The notes under the pieces are model-generated. The model saw only the letters and a program-made list of their open reading frames with translations, did not search any database and was not told where the DNA came from. The position numbers and the translations under genes were made by a program. From positions 558,001-622,000 of the forward strand of contig NZ_BMPZ01000001.1 in assembly GCF_014647855.1 (NCBI RefSeq): DNA of 64,000 nt, written 5' to 3'. Positions within the stretch are counted from its first letter, which is position 1, and each line of letters begins with the position of its first letter. Origin of the DNA: Shewanella gelidii (lineage in GTDB: Bacteria; Pseudomonadota; Gammaproteobacteria; Enterobacterales; Shewanellaceae). Shown here in pieces: positions 1 to 8,761 of this stretch.

Positions 1-6
1 CAACCC

Positions 7-621
7 GTGATAGAAAACAAGTGTGCTGAAGTCACAAAAGGTGATAACCCGCTGATGTGGCCGCTGCTCAGTGTGCTGCAAGAATCCAACAAGAGCTGGA
101 AAGTGCACCATTTGGCCGCAGAATTGCAAAATAAAGGGCTTATATCCGATTTAGATAGTAATCCAGAAAAGAACTTATTTAAGCGCAACTTTCTATTGAT
201 GAACGCACTATATGAGCTACAGGAAGTGTTGCAACCCAAACAATGGCTTCAAGTACGCGCAATGGACATTTTTATTTGCCATGTCACGCCAAGCAATACT
301 GAATTACTGTTAGCGCAAGAAGCATCATTACGCGAATACTATTTGGACTGGAATAACTATGACACTAGCGCTAATGTCGTCCGTGAATTGCTCGATTCGT
401 TTTGGAGCAACTATCAAAGTTACATAGGCGTAAACCCCAAGCTCATGAACAAACAAAAAGCGCTGCGAACATTTGAACTAGAAGAAACAGCAAGCAATCG
501 CGATGTGCGCAGACAGTGGAGAAAACTAGCCTTAAAATGGCATCCTGACCGCCATCAGGGGAACGCAGAAAAATTTAGGGAAATATGTCAGGCTTGGCAA
601 ACCCTAAAAGGTGGCTTTTAA
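7..621 (+). CDS. DnaJ-related J-domain protein (5' end may lie outside window)
   Basis: About 204 residues with a C-terminal J domain (roughly residues 149-201) carrying the diagnostic HPD tripeptide at about 179-181 in the context KWHPDRH. The N-terminal part, beginning around NPLMWPLL, matches my memory of the gammaproteobacterial DNAJ-related family, in which a helical domain precedes a short J domain. It probably stimulates the ATPase of a DnaK-type Hsp70; there is no zinc-finger region as in true DnaJ. The reading frame is open to the first base of the window and GTG at 7 is only the first visible start, so the true start could lie upstream. It precedes dsbA on the same strand with a gap of about 140 bp. 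Confidence 0.8.
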   Translation: MIENKCAEVTKGDNPLMWPLLSVLQESNKSWKVHHLAAELQNKGLISDLDSNPEKNLFKRNFLLMNALYELQEVLQPKQWLQVRAMDIFICHVTPSNTELLLAQEASLREYYLDWNNYDTSANVVRELLDSFWSNYQSYIGVNPKLMNKQKALRTFELEETASNRDVRRQWRKLALKWHPDRHQGNAEKFREICQAWQTLKGGF

Positions 622-759
622 ATCTCTAAAAATATTTCAAATGTATTTAAGCCGCATTTAAGAATCCCCCTTTAAGATATGCCCTATTCATCAGGTTTTT
701 AACAAAACCTTGTTTATATTCGGCTTTTCAAATTTTTAGTTTGTTTAAAGGAATTCAGC

Positions 760-1419
760 TTGTTTAAGAATATCACCTTAGCATTGGCCATCACATTCGT
801 ATCTTTTACTAGCTACGCCGCTAATTTTGTTGAAGGCATGCATTATGTCCAAGTGACAGAAAAGCCCGCGACCAAACAACCGAAACTTACCGAGTTTTTC
901 TCATTTTACTGTCATAACTGCTACAACATGGAAGCTAACTATATTGCTGACATTAAAGCCAATTTGAATAAGAACATTCAATTTGATACCAAGCATGTTG
1001 ACTATATGAATAGTGAAATTGGCACCGAAGTGATGCGCTCGCTCGCTGTCATCAACCACCTAAAGTTAGGTAGCACGATGAATCAAGCAATGTTCGCAGC
1101 GATACAAGGTGAAGGAGCACAGCATGGACATAACCATGGTGCGCCAGGTGATGACCACACGCCAAAGATCAATAATCGAGATGAAATCAAAGCCGTATTT
1201 AAAAAATATGGCATTGATACTGAACAGTATGATGCCATCGCGGATAGCCCTGAAACAGATGCAAAACTCGCTTTATGGCGCTCGCAGCAAAGAGAATTTT
1301 ATATTGATGGCGTACCCAGCTTTGTTATTAACGACAAATACAAAGTAAATATGGATAGCATTCGTACACTTGGGCAACTTATAGATCTAATTAATTTCTT
1401 ATCACTCAAAACTGGCTAG
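760..1419 (+). CDS. dsbA: Thiol:disulfide interchange protein DsbA
   Basis: A 219-residue periplasmic oxidase that introduces disulfides into secreted proteins. It has a signal peptide (residues 1-20, ending SYA), a thioredoxin-fold catalytic motif C51-H-N-C54 and a cis-proline loop (GVPSF, Pro186). The active site is CHNC, not the CPHC of E. coli DsbA. A His-rich insertion (H122, H124, H126, H133) sits in the helical domain. The start is TTG at 760, supported by AAAGGA seven bases upstream; no better ATG precedes the signal peptide. It ends in TAG and is followed by a strong hairpin terminator at 1503-1530. Confidence 0.9.
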   Translation: MFKNITLALAITFVSFTSYAANFVEGMHYVQVTEKPATKQPKLTEFFSFYCHNCYNMEANYIADIKANLNKNIQFDTKHVDYMNSEIGTEVMRSLAVINHLKLGSTMNQAMFAAIQGEGAQHGHNHGAPGDDHTPKINNRDEIKAVFKKYGIDTEQYDAIADSPETDAKLALWRSQQREFYIDGVPSFVINDKYKVNMDSIRTLGQLIDLINFLSLKTG

Positions 1420-1502
1420 CAACCTGAACACACATTCACCCTGCTAGCAATTGCGAAGAACCATGACGGCGTCTCCAACTCCACTCATGACTCCAAGCAA
1501 AT

Positions 1503-1530
1503 AAAAAAGCGACCTGAAGGTCGCTTTTTT
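1503..1530. terminator. Bidirectional intrinsic terminator between dsbA and the glycosyltransferase gene
   Basis: A perfect 12-bp stem (AAAAAAGCGACC / GGTCGCTTTTTT) with a TGAA loop and T-runs on both strands, between convergent genes. The stop codon of the minus-strand gene overlaps its edge. Confidence 0.9.
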
Positions 1531-2668
1531 ATTGAGTCACCTGCGCCAGTACTGCTTGCCACCTCGCCATCACGCGCTGCCATTCCTGCCGCCATTCTAA
1601 GTTCAATTCAAGCGATTCATTAGGCGACTTCGACGTAAAGCCTTTTCGCACGCCAGTTGCACTCTCTTGCAACGACGACAACGGCCTGAGTGCTTGAGAC
1701 CCGCATATATCTCGCTGCTCAGCGTCGAAATAATTTCGAATAGTTTCAGCAATTCCCACTGCAGTTAACTCATCTATGGGCTCGATGCAGGCATCGGAGA
1801 ACATTCGTTTTTGATCGATCAAACCATCGACTTGACTACAAAAAACAAGCTTTTTGGCCGCCACTGATTCGATACACGTTAAACCAAAAGGCTCCCAACG
1901 GGATGGAATAACCACAGCGTCATAGTTGATTAATAAAGTAGGAATATCCGCTTGGCACCCAATGAACCGAATTTGAGGCAAATTCTTACTCTGCGCACGA
2001 AGCTGCTGGTTTAACTCTCCGTCACCCGCAATATCCAGTTCAATGGGCAAATCTTGTAACATTGCCATTGCATCAATAAGCAAATCAAAACCTTTTTGAA
2101 AAGCAAAACGGCCATAGGCAAGTAACCGAATCGGTGAGTCTAGATTCGTTCGAGAGCTTGGAACATGCGCAAACGCGGAGACATCTCTGGCTTGCCCTGT
2201 CAGGATCAGTTTATCGGCAGACAACAATCGACATTCAAGCATCCAAGAAGCTTGTTCTCGTGAGACAGCCAACACCCGATTTGCGACAAGGTAGCTGCAT
2301 TTCAACATCATTTTAAATCGCCAAGGCGATCGCACTTGATGTGTCATAAAGCCACGACAATAATGATGCTCTTGTAGAAGTATTGGGGTATGCCAATTGA
2401 CCAACCTAAGCGCAATCAACCCAATTAACTTTGCCCATGAGCAAGAACTATGAACACAAATCACATCTGCATTAAGCTTCTTAATTCTGGCCGACTTAAA
2501 ATTGAAAAGTTGAGTGCTGAAGCAAAAACCTGCTAATAGTTGCGAACGCTCAAACTCTGCTAGGGCAACCATAACGCCGCCTAAAGCAACGTCATCGACA
2601 AGGTGTAAGACTCGAGGCTTGCTCTGCTTTGGGGTGCAGGATACCAATAGAAACTCCCATCTAATCAA
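1529..2668 (-). CDS. Glycosyltransferase family 4 (group 1)
   Basis: A 379-residue GT-B fold enzyme. The N-terminal acceptor domain starts KPRVLHLVDD with a glycine-rich loop (ALGGV). The C-terminal nucleotide-sugar domain begins near IRLLAYGRF, with AGDGEL and the EPFGLTCIE segment (E-x7-E motif) that contacts the donor sugar in GT4 enzymes. It probably transfers a sugar to a surface polysaccharide or LPS core; donor and acceptor cannot be read from sequence. It stands alone, not in a sugar cluster. The start appears to be TTG at 2668, because no in-frame ATG lies near the conserved beginning. Both neighbouring gaps are short. Confidence 0.8.
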   Translation of the reverse strand: MIRWEFLLVSCTPKQSKPRVLHLVDDVALGGVMVALAEFERSQLLAGFCFSTQLFNFKSARIKKLNADVICVHSSCSWAKLIGLIALRLVNWHTPILLQEHHYCRGFMTHQVRSPWRFKMMLKCSYLVANRVLAVSREQASWMLECRLLSADKLILTGQARDVSAFAHVPSSRTNLDSPIRLLAYGRFAFQKGFDLLIDAMAMLQDLPIELDIAGDGELNQQLRAQSKNLPQIRFIGCQADIPTLLINYDAVVIPSRWEPFGLTCIESVAAKKLVFCSQVDGLIDQKRMFSDACIEPIDELTAVGIAETIRNYFDAEQRDICGSQALRPLSSLQESATGVRKGFTSKSPNESLELNLEWRQEWQRVMARWQAVLAQVTQ

Positions 2669-2753
2669 GACTCTTCTATATTAAGAAGCCTTTAAAACAG
2701 AAGTAAAGGAATTTAGAAAAACAGATGCAAGCGTATTGCGACGATAGGGAATA

Positions 2754-3272
2754 CTAGTGACGAATAAAATCAGCGACGTGCAAGCAGGCGCAAATAAAAT
2801 GTAATATTAAAAATCCGATAAACCCTTGTGCAAATGCAACATGGTATCCACGCCACAGCATTGCGTCAGCAGTCCCTTGAGCCAAAAACCAAAAGGTTCC
2901 CGTCAGGCCAGTAGCAAAAAGTAGCAGCATGCCTATTCCCTCAAGCACACTATATAAACCTTTGCCGCCCGCAACGGGGATCTTCCCCTTAGCGCAACCA
3001 ATGATATCTTGCTTTACTTGTGAGAAATCGCCAGCAAGCCAAGTAAAATACTGACGCCATTTACCACGTATACAATTACGAATTAAGAAGGTGGTTGATA
3101 AAACTGCGGTCACTAAGCCTAAGTAAACATGGCTTGTATCCCAGATGCTGGCATTGTCGCGTAATGCGCGGCCAATCAATATCCAATTACTAGTGATTAT
3201 TAAATAACTGGTAAGCAACAACAAAGCTAGATGTTGAAGTTCACTTAATCGATTTAACCACACTCTAACCAT
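2754..3272 (-). CDS. Cytochrome b561-like integral membrane protein
   Basis: 172 residues with about four hydrophobic segments and several histidines placed as haem-b ligands would be: LQHL in segment 1, TSHVYLG in segment 2, and YHVAF plus ILHFICACLHV in the last segment. This resembles the prokaryotic cytochrome b561 / Ni-Fe hydrogenase b-subunit group. Such proteins carry electrons to or from quinones in the inner membrane. It lies 14 bp downstream of hemG on the same strand, so the two are probably co-transcribed, which suggests an electron-transfer link with protoporphyrinogen oxidation. The family is judged from hydropathy and histidine pattern only. Confidence 0.65.
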   Translation of the reverse strand: MVRVWLNRLSELQHLALLLLTSYLIITSNWILIGRALRDNASIWDTSHVYLGLVTAVLSTTFLIRNCIRGKWRQYFTWLAGDFSQVKQDIIGCAKGKIPVAGGKGLYSVLEGIGMLLLFATGLTGTFWFLAQGTADAMLWRGYHVAFAQGFIGFLILHFICACLHVADFIRH

Positions 3273-3286
3273 AGCTATGGCACGTC

Positions 3287-3814
3287 CTAATTTGCTTGCT
3301 GATGAAAGGCTTCGGCAAGTGCATCAACCTTTTGCCAATCCGTATATTCTACATTGGTATGCAGTTCAGTTGGCCCTTTATTAACCCACATAATGAAACG
3401 AATGATATTTCTATCCATCGGTCCATAGCCCTGATAGTTGAGATTACCGCCTAACACCTCAATTTGAGCGGGGCGCCAGGTCGTTTTCTGTAAAAAAGCC
3501 TGCATATAAGGGTTGGTTTCAGGGGTGTTTTTTTCAGGCTTTCGTGCCACAAGGCTAACCGCAAAAAAACAATTCGGTTTGGCCTCTAATTGCGCTTGAT
3601 TTCGACTGATAAACTCATATACCGCTGGGTTGTGCTTCCCATGGCGAATACTGGCACCTATCATCACCTTATCAAAGCCAGCTAAATCGGGGTTGTCTTG
3701 AATATTACATAGCGTGACATGTTCACCAAGATCGGAAAGTTTCTGTTTCAAGTACTCACAAATTTTGACGGTTTGCCCGTGTACACTCGAATAGACAATT
3801 AGTGCTTTGGTCAC
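3287..3814 (-). CDS. hemG: Protoporphyrinogen IX dehydrogenase, flavodoxin type (HemG)
   Basis: A flavodoxin-fold protein of about 175 residues that oxidises protoporphyrinogen IX in haem synthesis and passes electrons to quinone. The N-terminal KALIVYSSVHGQT is the FMN phosphate loop, and GASIRHGKHNP is a HemG-type signature not found in ordinary flavodoxins. I chose GTG at 3814 because an AGGGG ribosome site lies five bases upstream and the product then begins where E. coli HemG does. ATG at 3829 and TTG at 3847 are in-frame alternatives. It shares an apparent operon with the b-type cytochrome gene. Confidence 0.88.
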   Translation of the reverse strand: MTKALIVYSSVHGQTVKICEYLKQKLSDLGEHVTLCNIQDNPDLAGFDKVMIGASIRHGKHNPAVYEFISRNQAQLEAKPNCFFAVSLVARKPEKNTPETNPYMQAFLQKTTWRPAQIEVLGGNLNYQGYGPMDRNIIRFIMWVNKGPTELHTNVEYTDWQKVDALAEAFHQQAN

Positions 3815-4187
3815 TGTTACCCCTAACATATAAAAGTTATAACTCAAATCGGTGACATTATTTAAAAAATTTCACGACTACAATTCTAGGCTATTTGCTG
3901 TAAATTTGTCATGTCTTAGATCACGCACTGTCGGCGCTAAAGGTGGCAAATTGTGGATATGGAAACTGCCTCACAAAATCAAAAAAGTTCAGTGGATTAA
4001 CGACTTTGCTGCCTTTTTTTAAGCTCAATTTAAGATTAACTCAGCCGAGTCAACAACCCAGCAACAATTGCATCAGTCAAAGGTGTGAACTGGAGTTATT
4101 CCTGTAAATATTCAACATGATTTTTAACAGAAATTGAGCCCAAACTTCATGTTACTATCATTGTCTGTATTAAATTCGGATCGCCTA
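3815..4187. other. Intergenic region between divergent hemG and MFS genes
   Basis: About 370 bp holding the promoters of two divergent genes. I see AT-rich stretches but no clear -35/-10 pair, operator repeat or RNA structure that I would name. Confidence 0.4.
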
Positions 4188-5357
4188 ATGCAACGCACTC
4201 CACAACAACTGCTATTGCTCATGACCGCAGTCATGTCTTTCGTTTTTGCGATTTGGCAAGTCCTCCTCAATAATTTCGTTATCGAGCAAGCACAGTTTAC
4301 CGGCGCTGAGATTGGTATTTTACAGAGCCTCCGTGAAGTGCCTGGGTTTCTCGCCTTTACCGCCATTTTTGTTTTACTCATTCTCAAAGAGCAAACCTTT
4401 GCGTTACTAGCGCTTGCTTTACTTTGTATTGGTATTTCTCTGACCGGACTGTTTCCTTCAGTTCTTGGCTTATATTGCACCACAGTAATGATGTCCATAG
4501 GCTTTCATTATTATGAAACCATTAATCAATCTCTCACCCTCCAATGGATTGCAAAAAAACAAACCGCTGCATTTATGGGGCAAGCTTTAGCATGGAAATC
4601 TGCCGCCGCACTGAGTGCGTACGCCAGTATATGGATACTCATGACATGGCTCGAATTAGGTTATGTTTGGATGTACGGTCTTGCTGGACTCATGGGGCTA
4701 ATACTGGTCATAGCAATGAGCCTAGTGTTTCCTCACTACCAAGCCCAAGAAGTACAGCATAAAAAGCTTATTTTTAGGAAACGCTACTGGTTATACTATT
4801 TACTAACTTTTTTTTCTGGGGCTCGGCGACAAATCTTTATGGTGTTTGCGGGCTTCATGATGGTTGAAAAATTCGGTTATACCATCACTGAAATTACAGC
4901 GTTATTTCTCATCAACTACGTCATCAACCTCCTATTTGCTCCCGCAATAGGCCGACTTATTGGCCGCATAGGCGAGCGACGCACACTCATATTTGAATAT
5001 ATCGGACTTATCTTCATTTTCATCAGTTACGCTTTTGTTGAGCAGGCACAATATGCAGCTTTTCTATATGTACTTGATCACCTATTTTTTGCCTTAGCAA
5101 TTGCGATAAAAACTTACTTTCAAAAAATAGCGGATCCGAAAGACATCGCTGCGACCATGTCCGTATCTTTTACGATCAATCATATCGCAGCAGTCATCAT
5201 TCCGGCACTTTTGGGGCTGCTATGGCTGACCTCGCCACAAGCTGTATTCTTAATTGGTGCAGGATTTGCGGTATGTTCACTCACCCTAGCTCGGTGCATC
5301 CCTGTTACACCACAACCAGGTCACGAAACTATATTGTTGTACAAGCACAAAGTATAG
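4188..5357 (+). CDS. Major facilitator superfamily transporter
   Basis: About 389 residues, almost entirely hydrophobic, with roughly 12 membrane segments in two halves separated by a charged stretch near EVQHKKLIFRKRYW. A loop with GRLIGRIGERRT between later segments resembles the MFS loop 2-3/8-9 motif. The substrate cannot be inferred. I chose ATG at 4188 (MQRTPQQLLLLM), which begins just before the first segment; the frame extends to TTG 4134 and ATG 4149. It ends in TAG. The next gene is 77 bp downstream, after a possible weak terminator. Confidence 0.75.
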   Translation: MQRTPQQLLLLMTAVMSFVFAIWQVLLNNFVIEQAQFTGAEIGILQSLREVPGFLAFTAIFVLLILKEQTFALLALALLCIGISLTGLFPSVLGLYCTTVMMSIGFHYYETINQSLTLQWIAKKQTAAFMGQALAWKSAAALSAYASIWILMTWLELGYVWMYGLAGLMGLILVIAMSLVFPHYQAQEVQHKKLIFRKRYWLYYLLTFFSGARRQIFMVFAGFMMVEKFGYTITEITALFLINYVINLLFAPAIGRLIGRIGERRTLIFEYIGLIFIFISYAFVEQAQYAAFLYVLDHLFFALAIAIKTYFQKIADPKDIAATMSVSFTINHIAAVIIPALLGLLWLTSPQAVFLIGAGFAVCSLTLARCIPVTPQPGHETILLYKHKV

Positions 5358-5361
5358 GATG

Positions 5362-5386
5362 AAAATGCTTAGCTAAAAGCACTTTT
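5362..5386 (+). terminator. Possible weak intrinsic terminator after the MFS gene
   Basis: AAAATGCTT, a short loop, then AAGCACTTTT forms an imperfect stem with a short T-run five bases past the MFS stop codon. Confidence 0.35.
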
Positions 5387-5434
5387 AAAATCCGCAATTT
5401 AGGGATAAATTAGCAACACGTGCCGTTGTAAAGT

Positions 5435-6292
5435 ATGGATGAAGTCATGAGCCAAGAAGCAGAGTTCGAAATCTCCGAAACTGAAACCACAAACAGTTCA
5501 TTGGATGTCTCGGCCCGTAAAAAGGCACTACTTCTTGGACGTCAACTTGGACTAGTGAGTGATGACAACTATAAAGGTGCAAATGCCTCCATCATTGAGC
5601 GTACACAGCACCGGCAACAACGCTTACTGAACCAATATCAACTCAACCTTGAAACAGTCTATAAGCTAGCATTGAGCTACACCTCATCAGACGTTACCGG
5701 TGTGGACTTAGATCCGGACTGGAGCCACCAGTTTTTTCAAATGGCAGAGCAAATCCATAATCGAAAGATGCAAGATTTATGGGCTAGAATTTTAGCGAGT
5801 GAAATTGCGAGCCCCGGTAACTTTAGCCTCCGAAGTCTCGCCTTACTGCAGCAACTCACCCATAGAGAAGCACAAATACTCGAAAAAGCATTAGGCATGT
5901 CCGTTCGCGTAAATAAAGAGAATCGGCTCAAATTAATTAGCGGTTATCGGATCTCTGGCGGCCTTGGGCGACTTTTTCGCAAATCCCCTGCTACCAGCCT
6001 TGCGTTGTCACAATTCGGCTTGCCCTACTCTAATATCCTGACTTTAGTGGATGCTGGTATCTTACATCGTAGTGAGTTTGAAACTGGCCTGTTAAATCGC
6101 AAAGAGCCCATCACATTAACAATGATGGATCAGCAGATCCATTTACGACCTAAAAGCGAACACCTTTTATTTAGTTATTACCGCTTCACCCCAATTGGTG
6201 ATGAATTGTCACAGTTAATCCAACCTAAATTTGATTTGGAGTATTTACGGAGCTTAAAGGCTCAGTTTTCCCAAGATTTTGTTATTTCTTAA
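5435..6292 (+). CDS. TIGR03899 family protein (conserved, function unknown)
   Basis: 285 residues, soluble, with no signal peptide. The segment with IIERTQHRQQRLLNQ and WSHQFFQMAEQIHNRKMQDLWARILASE is typical of the TIGR03899/DUF2806-like family, where QDLWARILA recurs and is followed by LALLQQLTHREA. No catalytic motif is evident and the family has no established function. The start is ATG 5435, or ATG 5447 four codons later; neither has a strong ribosome site. It converges on the cys operon. Confidence 0.65.
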   Translation: MDEVMSQEAEFEISETETTNSSLDVSARKKALLLGRQLGLVSDDNYKGANASIIERTQHRQQRLLNQYQLNLETVYKLALSYTSSDVTGVDLDPDWSHQFFQMAEQIHNRKMQDLWARILASEIASPGNFSLRSLALLQQLTHREAQILEKALGMSVRVNKENRLKLISGYRISGGLGRLFRKSPATSLALSQFGLPYSNILTLVDAGILHRSEFETGLLNRKEPITLTMMDQQIHLRPKSEHLLFSYYRFTPIGDELSQLIQPKFDLEYLRSLKAQFSQDFVIS

Positions 6293-6318
6293 CCGTTTCT
6301 TGCGGCGTGATACTTTAA

Positions 6319-6340
6319 ACGCCCGCCAAAACGCGGGCAA
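6319..6340. terminator. Hairpin between convergent TIGR03899 gene and cysC
   Basis: GCCCGC (6321-6326) pairs with GCGGGC (6333-6338) in the 58-bp gap between two convergent genes. T-runs are poor on both strands, so the terminator role rests on position. Confidence 0.45.
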
Positions 6341-6350
6341 TAGTTAACAT

Positions 6351-7007
6351 TTATATTTGAAAGTCACTGACTCCGTGCACACCAATGGCAGACAAATAGT
6401 CGAGCAATGCCTTCACCTGTATGTCCAGATCTCCATTACTGGTGTCGATCGTTAACTCCGCTGATTGAGGCTCCTCATAAGGTGCTGAAATACCCGTAAA
6501 ATCACGAATCTCTCCTTTGCGGGCTTTTAGGTATAAGCCTTTGGGGTCACGCGCCTCACAAACCTCAATTGGGGTAGACACGTGCACCTCGACAAATTGA
6601 CCACTAGGGAACTGGCTTCGAATTGCCTCACGCTCTTCCCGTGTTGGCGAAATGAAAGCAGAAAGGACGACAAGGCCTGCATCCACCATGAGTTTGGCAA
6701 CCTCACCAACGCGACGTAAATTCTCATCGCGGTCTTCCGAACTAAAGCCGAGGTCACGACATAATCCATGTCTTACATTGTCCCCATCAAGTAAATAGGT
6801 ATGAACCCCGGCATCAAATAGTGCCTTTTCAAGTGCACCAGCAAGCGTCGACTTACCTGAGCCTGACAAACCTGTAAACCAGAGCAGCATAGGCTGTTGA
6901 TTTTTCATCAACCCTCGATCGGATTGAGTCACATTGTGGCGATGCCAAACAACATCAGAGCTTTTGGAACCTGCAACGGGTTGTTCTAGCTTGGTTTGTG
7001 CGTCCAT
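6351..7007 (-). CDS. cysC: Adenylyl-sulfate kinase (CysC)
   Basis: 218 residues. It phosphorylates APS to PAPS with ATP in assimilatory sulfate reduction. The P-loop GLSGSGKST lies near residues 46-54, followed by the APS-binding stretch [10 protein letters not shown], then [10 protein letters not shown] and [14 protein letters not shown], all standard for CysC. The start is ATG 7007 with GGAG eight bases upstream. It is the last gene of the operon cobA-cysD-cysN-SLC13-cysC, 27 bp after the permease gene. Confidence 0.95.
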   Translation of the reverse strand: MDAQTKLEQPVAGSKSSDVVWHRHNVTQSDRGLMKNQQPMLLWFTGLSGSGKSTLAGALEKALFDAGVHTYLLDGDNVRHGLCRDLGFSSEDRDENLRRVGEVAKLMVDAGLVVLSAFISPTREEREAIRSQFPSGQFVEVHVSTPIEVCEARDPKGLYLKARKGEIRDFTGISAPYEEPQSAELTIDTSNGDLDIQVKALLDYLSAIGVHGVSDFQI

Positions 7008-7034
7008 GAGCGCTACTCCAAAAATATATAAAAC

Positions 7035-8759
7035 TTAAAAAGGAAACAAAGCCGGCACCATGAGAACAACAATCCCGGAGTACAAAATGGATAACGGCAA
7101 ACCTACGCGCACAAAATCACTGAATTGATAGTGACCGGCATTAAAAACCATAAGGTTAGTTTGGTAACCATAAGGCGAAATAAAACTGGCAGAAGCACCA
7201 AAGATAACGGCTAATATGAAAGGGCGCGTATCAACACCAAAGTGTAATGCCATCGCATACGCGATTGGAAAAGCTAAGGCGGCGGCAGCATTGTTCGTAA
7301 TCATTTCAGTTAACAGCAGGGTTAACAAATAAACACCAATAAACGCCGCGTACACCCCCATACCGCCAAAAAGGTCTAATAAACCATTGGCTACATTGTC
7401 AGCAAGACCAGTATTGAGCATTAAAGCCGCTAAATTCAGCGCACTGCCAACGATGATGACGAGCTCAATCGGAAAGCGTCTTCGGAGTTCATTGATGCTC
7501 ACAGCGCCGAAAGCCACGTAACTGATTAACAGTAAGACTAAGCCTTTGGTTAACGGTAACCACTGCATTAAACTTGCTGCAATCGTCGCCACAAAGCCAA
7601 AAAGAACCCAATGACTTCGAGGCTCGTCTAGCCGAACATTATGCTCTAAGCCATTCACCGCCGCGAAATCACGATTACGATCTTGGAGACCAGAAAAACC
7701 GTCACCGGGGGTAAGTAGCAACACATCACCAGCTTGCAACACAATATCGCCGAGCCCCCCTTTGAGCTGCAATTGACCACGACGAACTGCCATAACTGCA
7801 GCATCATAACGCTCGCGAAATCTCACGCCTTTAATGGAGCTTCCCGCGAGTGAAGAAGACGGTGCCAACACCGCCTCAACCAAATTTTGCCCTTTAGCTT
7901 GCTGCTTACCAAACCACTCCAATCCATTGAATTGATGCAACAGCTCAACAGACTCAACCGCTCCACTAAACCTTAATGTATCACCGCCTTGAAGGATCAT
8001 TTGCGGAGGCACAGGGCAAATGCGAATTCCGCTGCGTTCCAGCTCCACCAAATAGAGTTTTTTCAAAGCTCTTAACTTGTTCGTTTGAACGCTTGAACCA
8101 ATAAGGCTCGAATGATTCGCAACTTTAGCTTCTAATAAATATGGCAAGTTTTCATCTTGCTGCCCTTCGGTTGTGTCTGGCAGCAAACGAGCTAAAACAA
8201 CTAACAACGCTATACCAGCAACCACAATCACCAAACCAACCTGAGTAAACTCGAAGAAACCAAGAGGCGTAAGCCCGGCATTTTCAACAAATGAATTGAC
8301 AATCAAGTTGGTAGAAGTGCCTATCAAAGTTAATGTGCCACCCAAGATAGCGGCATAAGACAAAGGCAACAATAACTTAGAAGGCGCATGAGTTTGGTTG
8401 CGGCGCACCACGCTTATGAGCGATCCCACAACAGCAGTATTATTGGTGAATGATGAAAGTATCGCCGTCGAAAATCCTAGTTTTGCCATTGTGACGGGAA
8501 GTGAGTCACTACCGATCACCTGACTTAAACGACCAAGTAAAGACGTTTTTTCAAGCGCCGCAGTCGTTAAAATCAGTAAAATTAACGTCACTAAACTGGC
8601 ATTGGTAAAGCTGGCAAGCGCAGCTTCTATCGTCACCATATCCAACAAATATGTAGCGATAGCTGCAATCAAAAATAGTGTCGCTGGCGAAGCAACGCCA
8701 GCCATCAGCCCAAACACAAGGCTCACTACAATAACAGCTAACAGCCAAATATCTGCCAT
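7035..8759 (-). CDS. SLC13-family permease with two TrkA-C domains (putative sulfate transporter)
   Basis: 574 residues: N-terminal membrane half, a soluble middle with two RCK_C/TrkA-C-like domains (about residues 205-270 and 290-355, each ending in a GDxLxxxG strand), and a C-terminal membrane half containing MITNNAAAALAFPIA, an SLC13 dicarboxylate/sulfate carrier motif. It begins two bases after the cysN stop codon and has AAGGG upstream, so translation is probably coupled. Position between cysN and cysC, with no CysTWA ABC genes visible, makes sulfate the likely substrate; this is inference from context. Confidence 0.85.
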   Translation of the reverse strand: MADIWLLAVIVVSLVFGLMAGVASPATLFLIAAIATYLLDMVTIEAALASFTNASLVTLILLILTTAALEKTSLLGRLSQVIGSDSLPVTMAKLGFSTAILSSFTNNTAVVGSLISVVRRNQTHAPSKLLLPLSYAAILGGTLTLIGTSTNLIVNSFVENAGLTPLGFFEFTQVGLVIVVAGIALLVVLARLLPDTTEGQQDENLPYLLEAKVANHSSLIGSSVQTNKLRALKKLYLVELERSGIRICPVPPQMILQGGDTLRFSGAVESVELLHQFNGLEWFGKQQAKGQNLVEAVLAPSSSLAGSSIKGVRFRERYDAAVMAVRRGQLQLKGGLGDIVLQAGDVLLLTPGDGFSGLQDRNRDFAAVNGLEHNVRLDEPRSHWVLFGFVATIAASLMQWLPLTKGLVLLLISYVAFGAVSINELRRRFPIELVIIVGSALNLAALMLNTGLADNVANGLLDLFGGMGVYAAFIGVYLLTLLLTEMITNNAAAALAFPIAYAMALHFGVDTRPFILAVIFGASASFISPYGYQTNLMVFNAGHYQFSDFVRVGLPLSILYSGIVVLMVPALFPF

Positions 8760-8761
8760 GC

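Noticed and set aside
1109..1348. Overlapping frame within dsbA
   Set aside because: It is a shadow of the dsbA reading frame without its own family signature.
3905..3925. CRP/FNR site near AGATCACG upstream of hemG
   Set aside because: Only one half-site is present, so chance is as likely.
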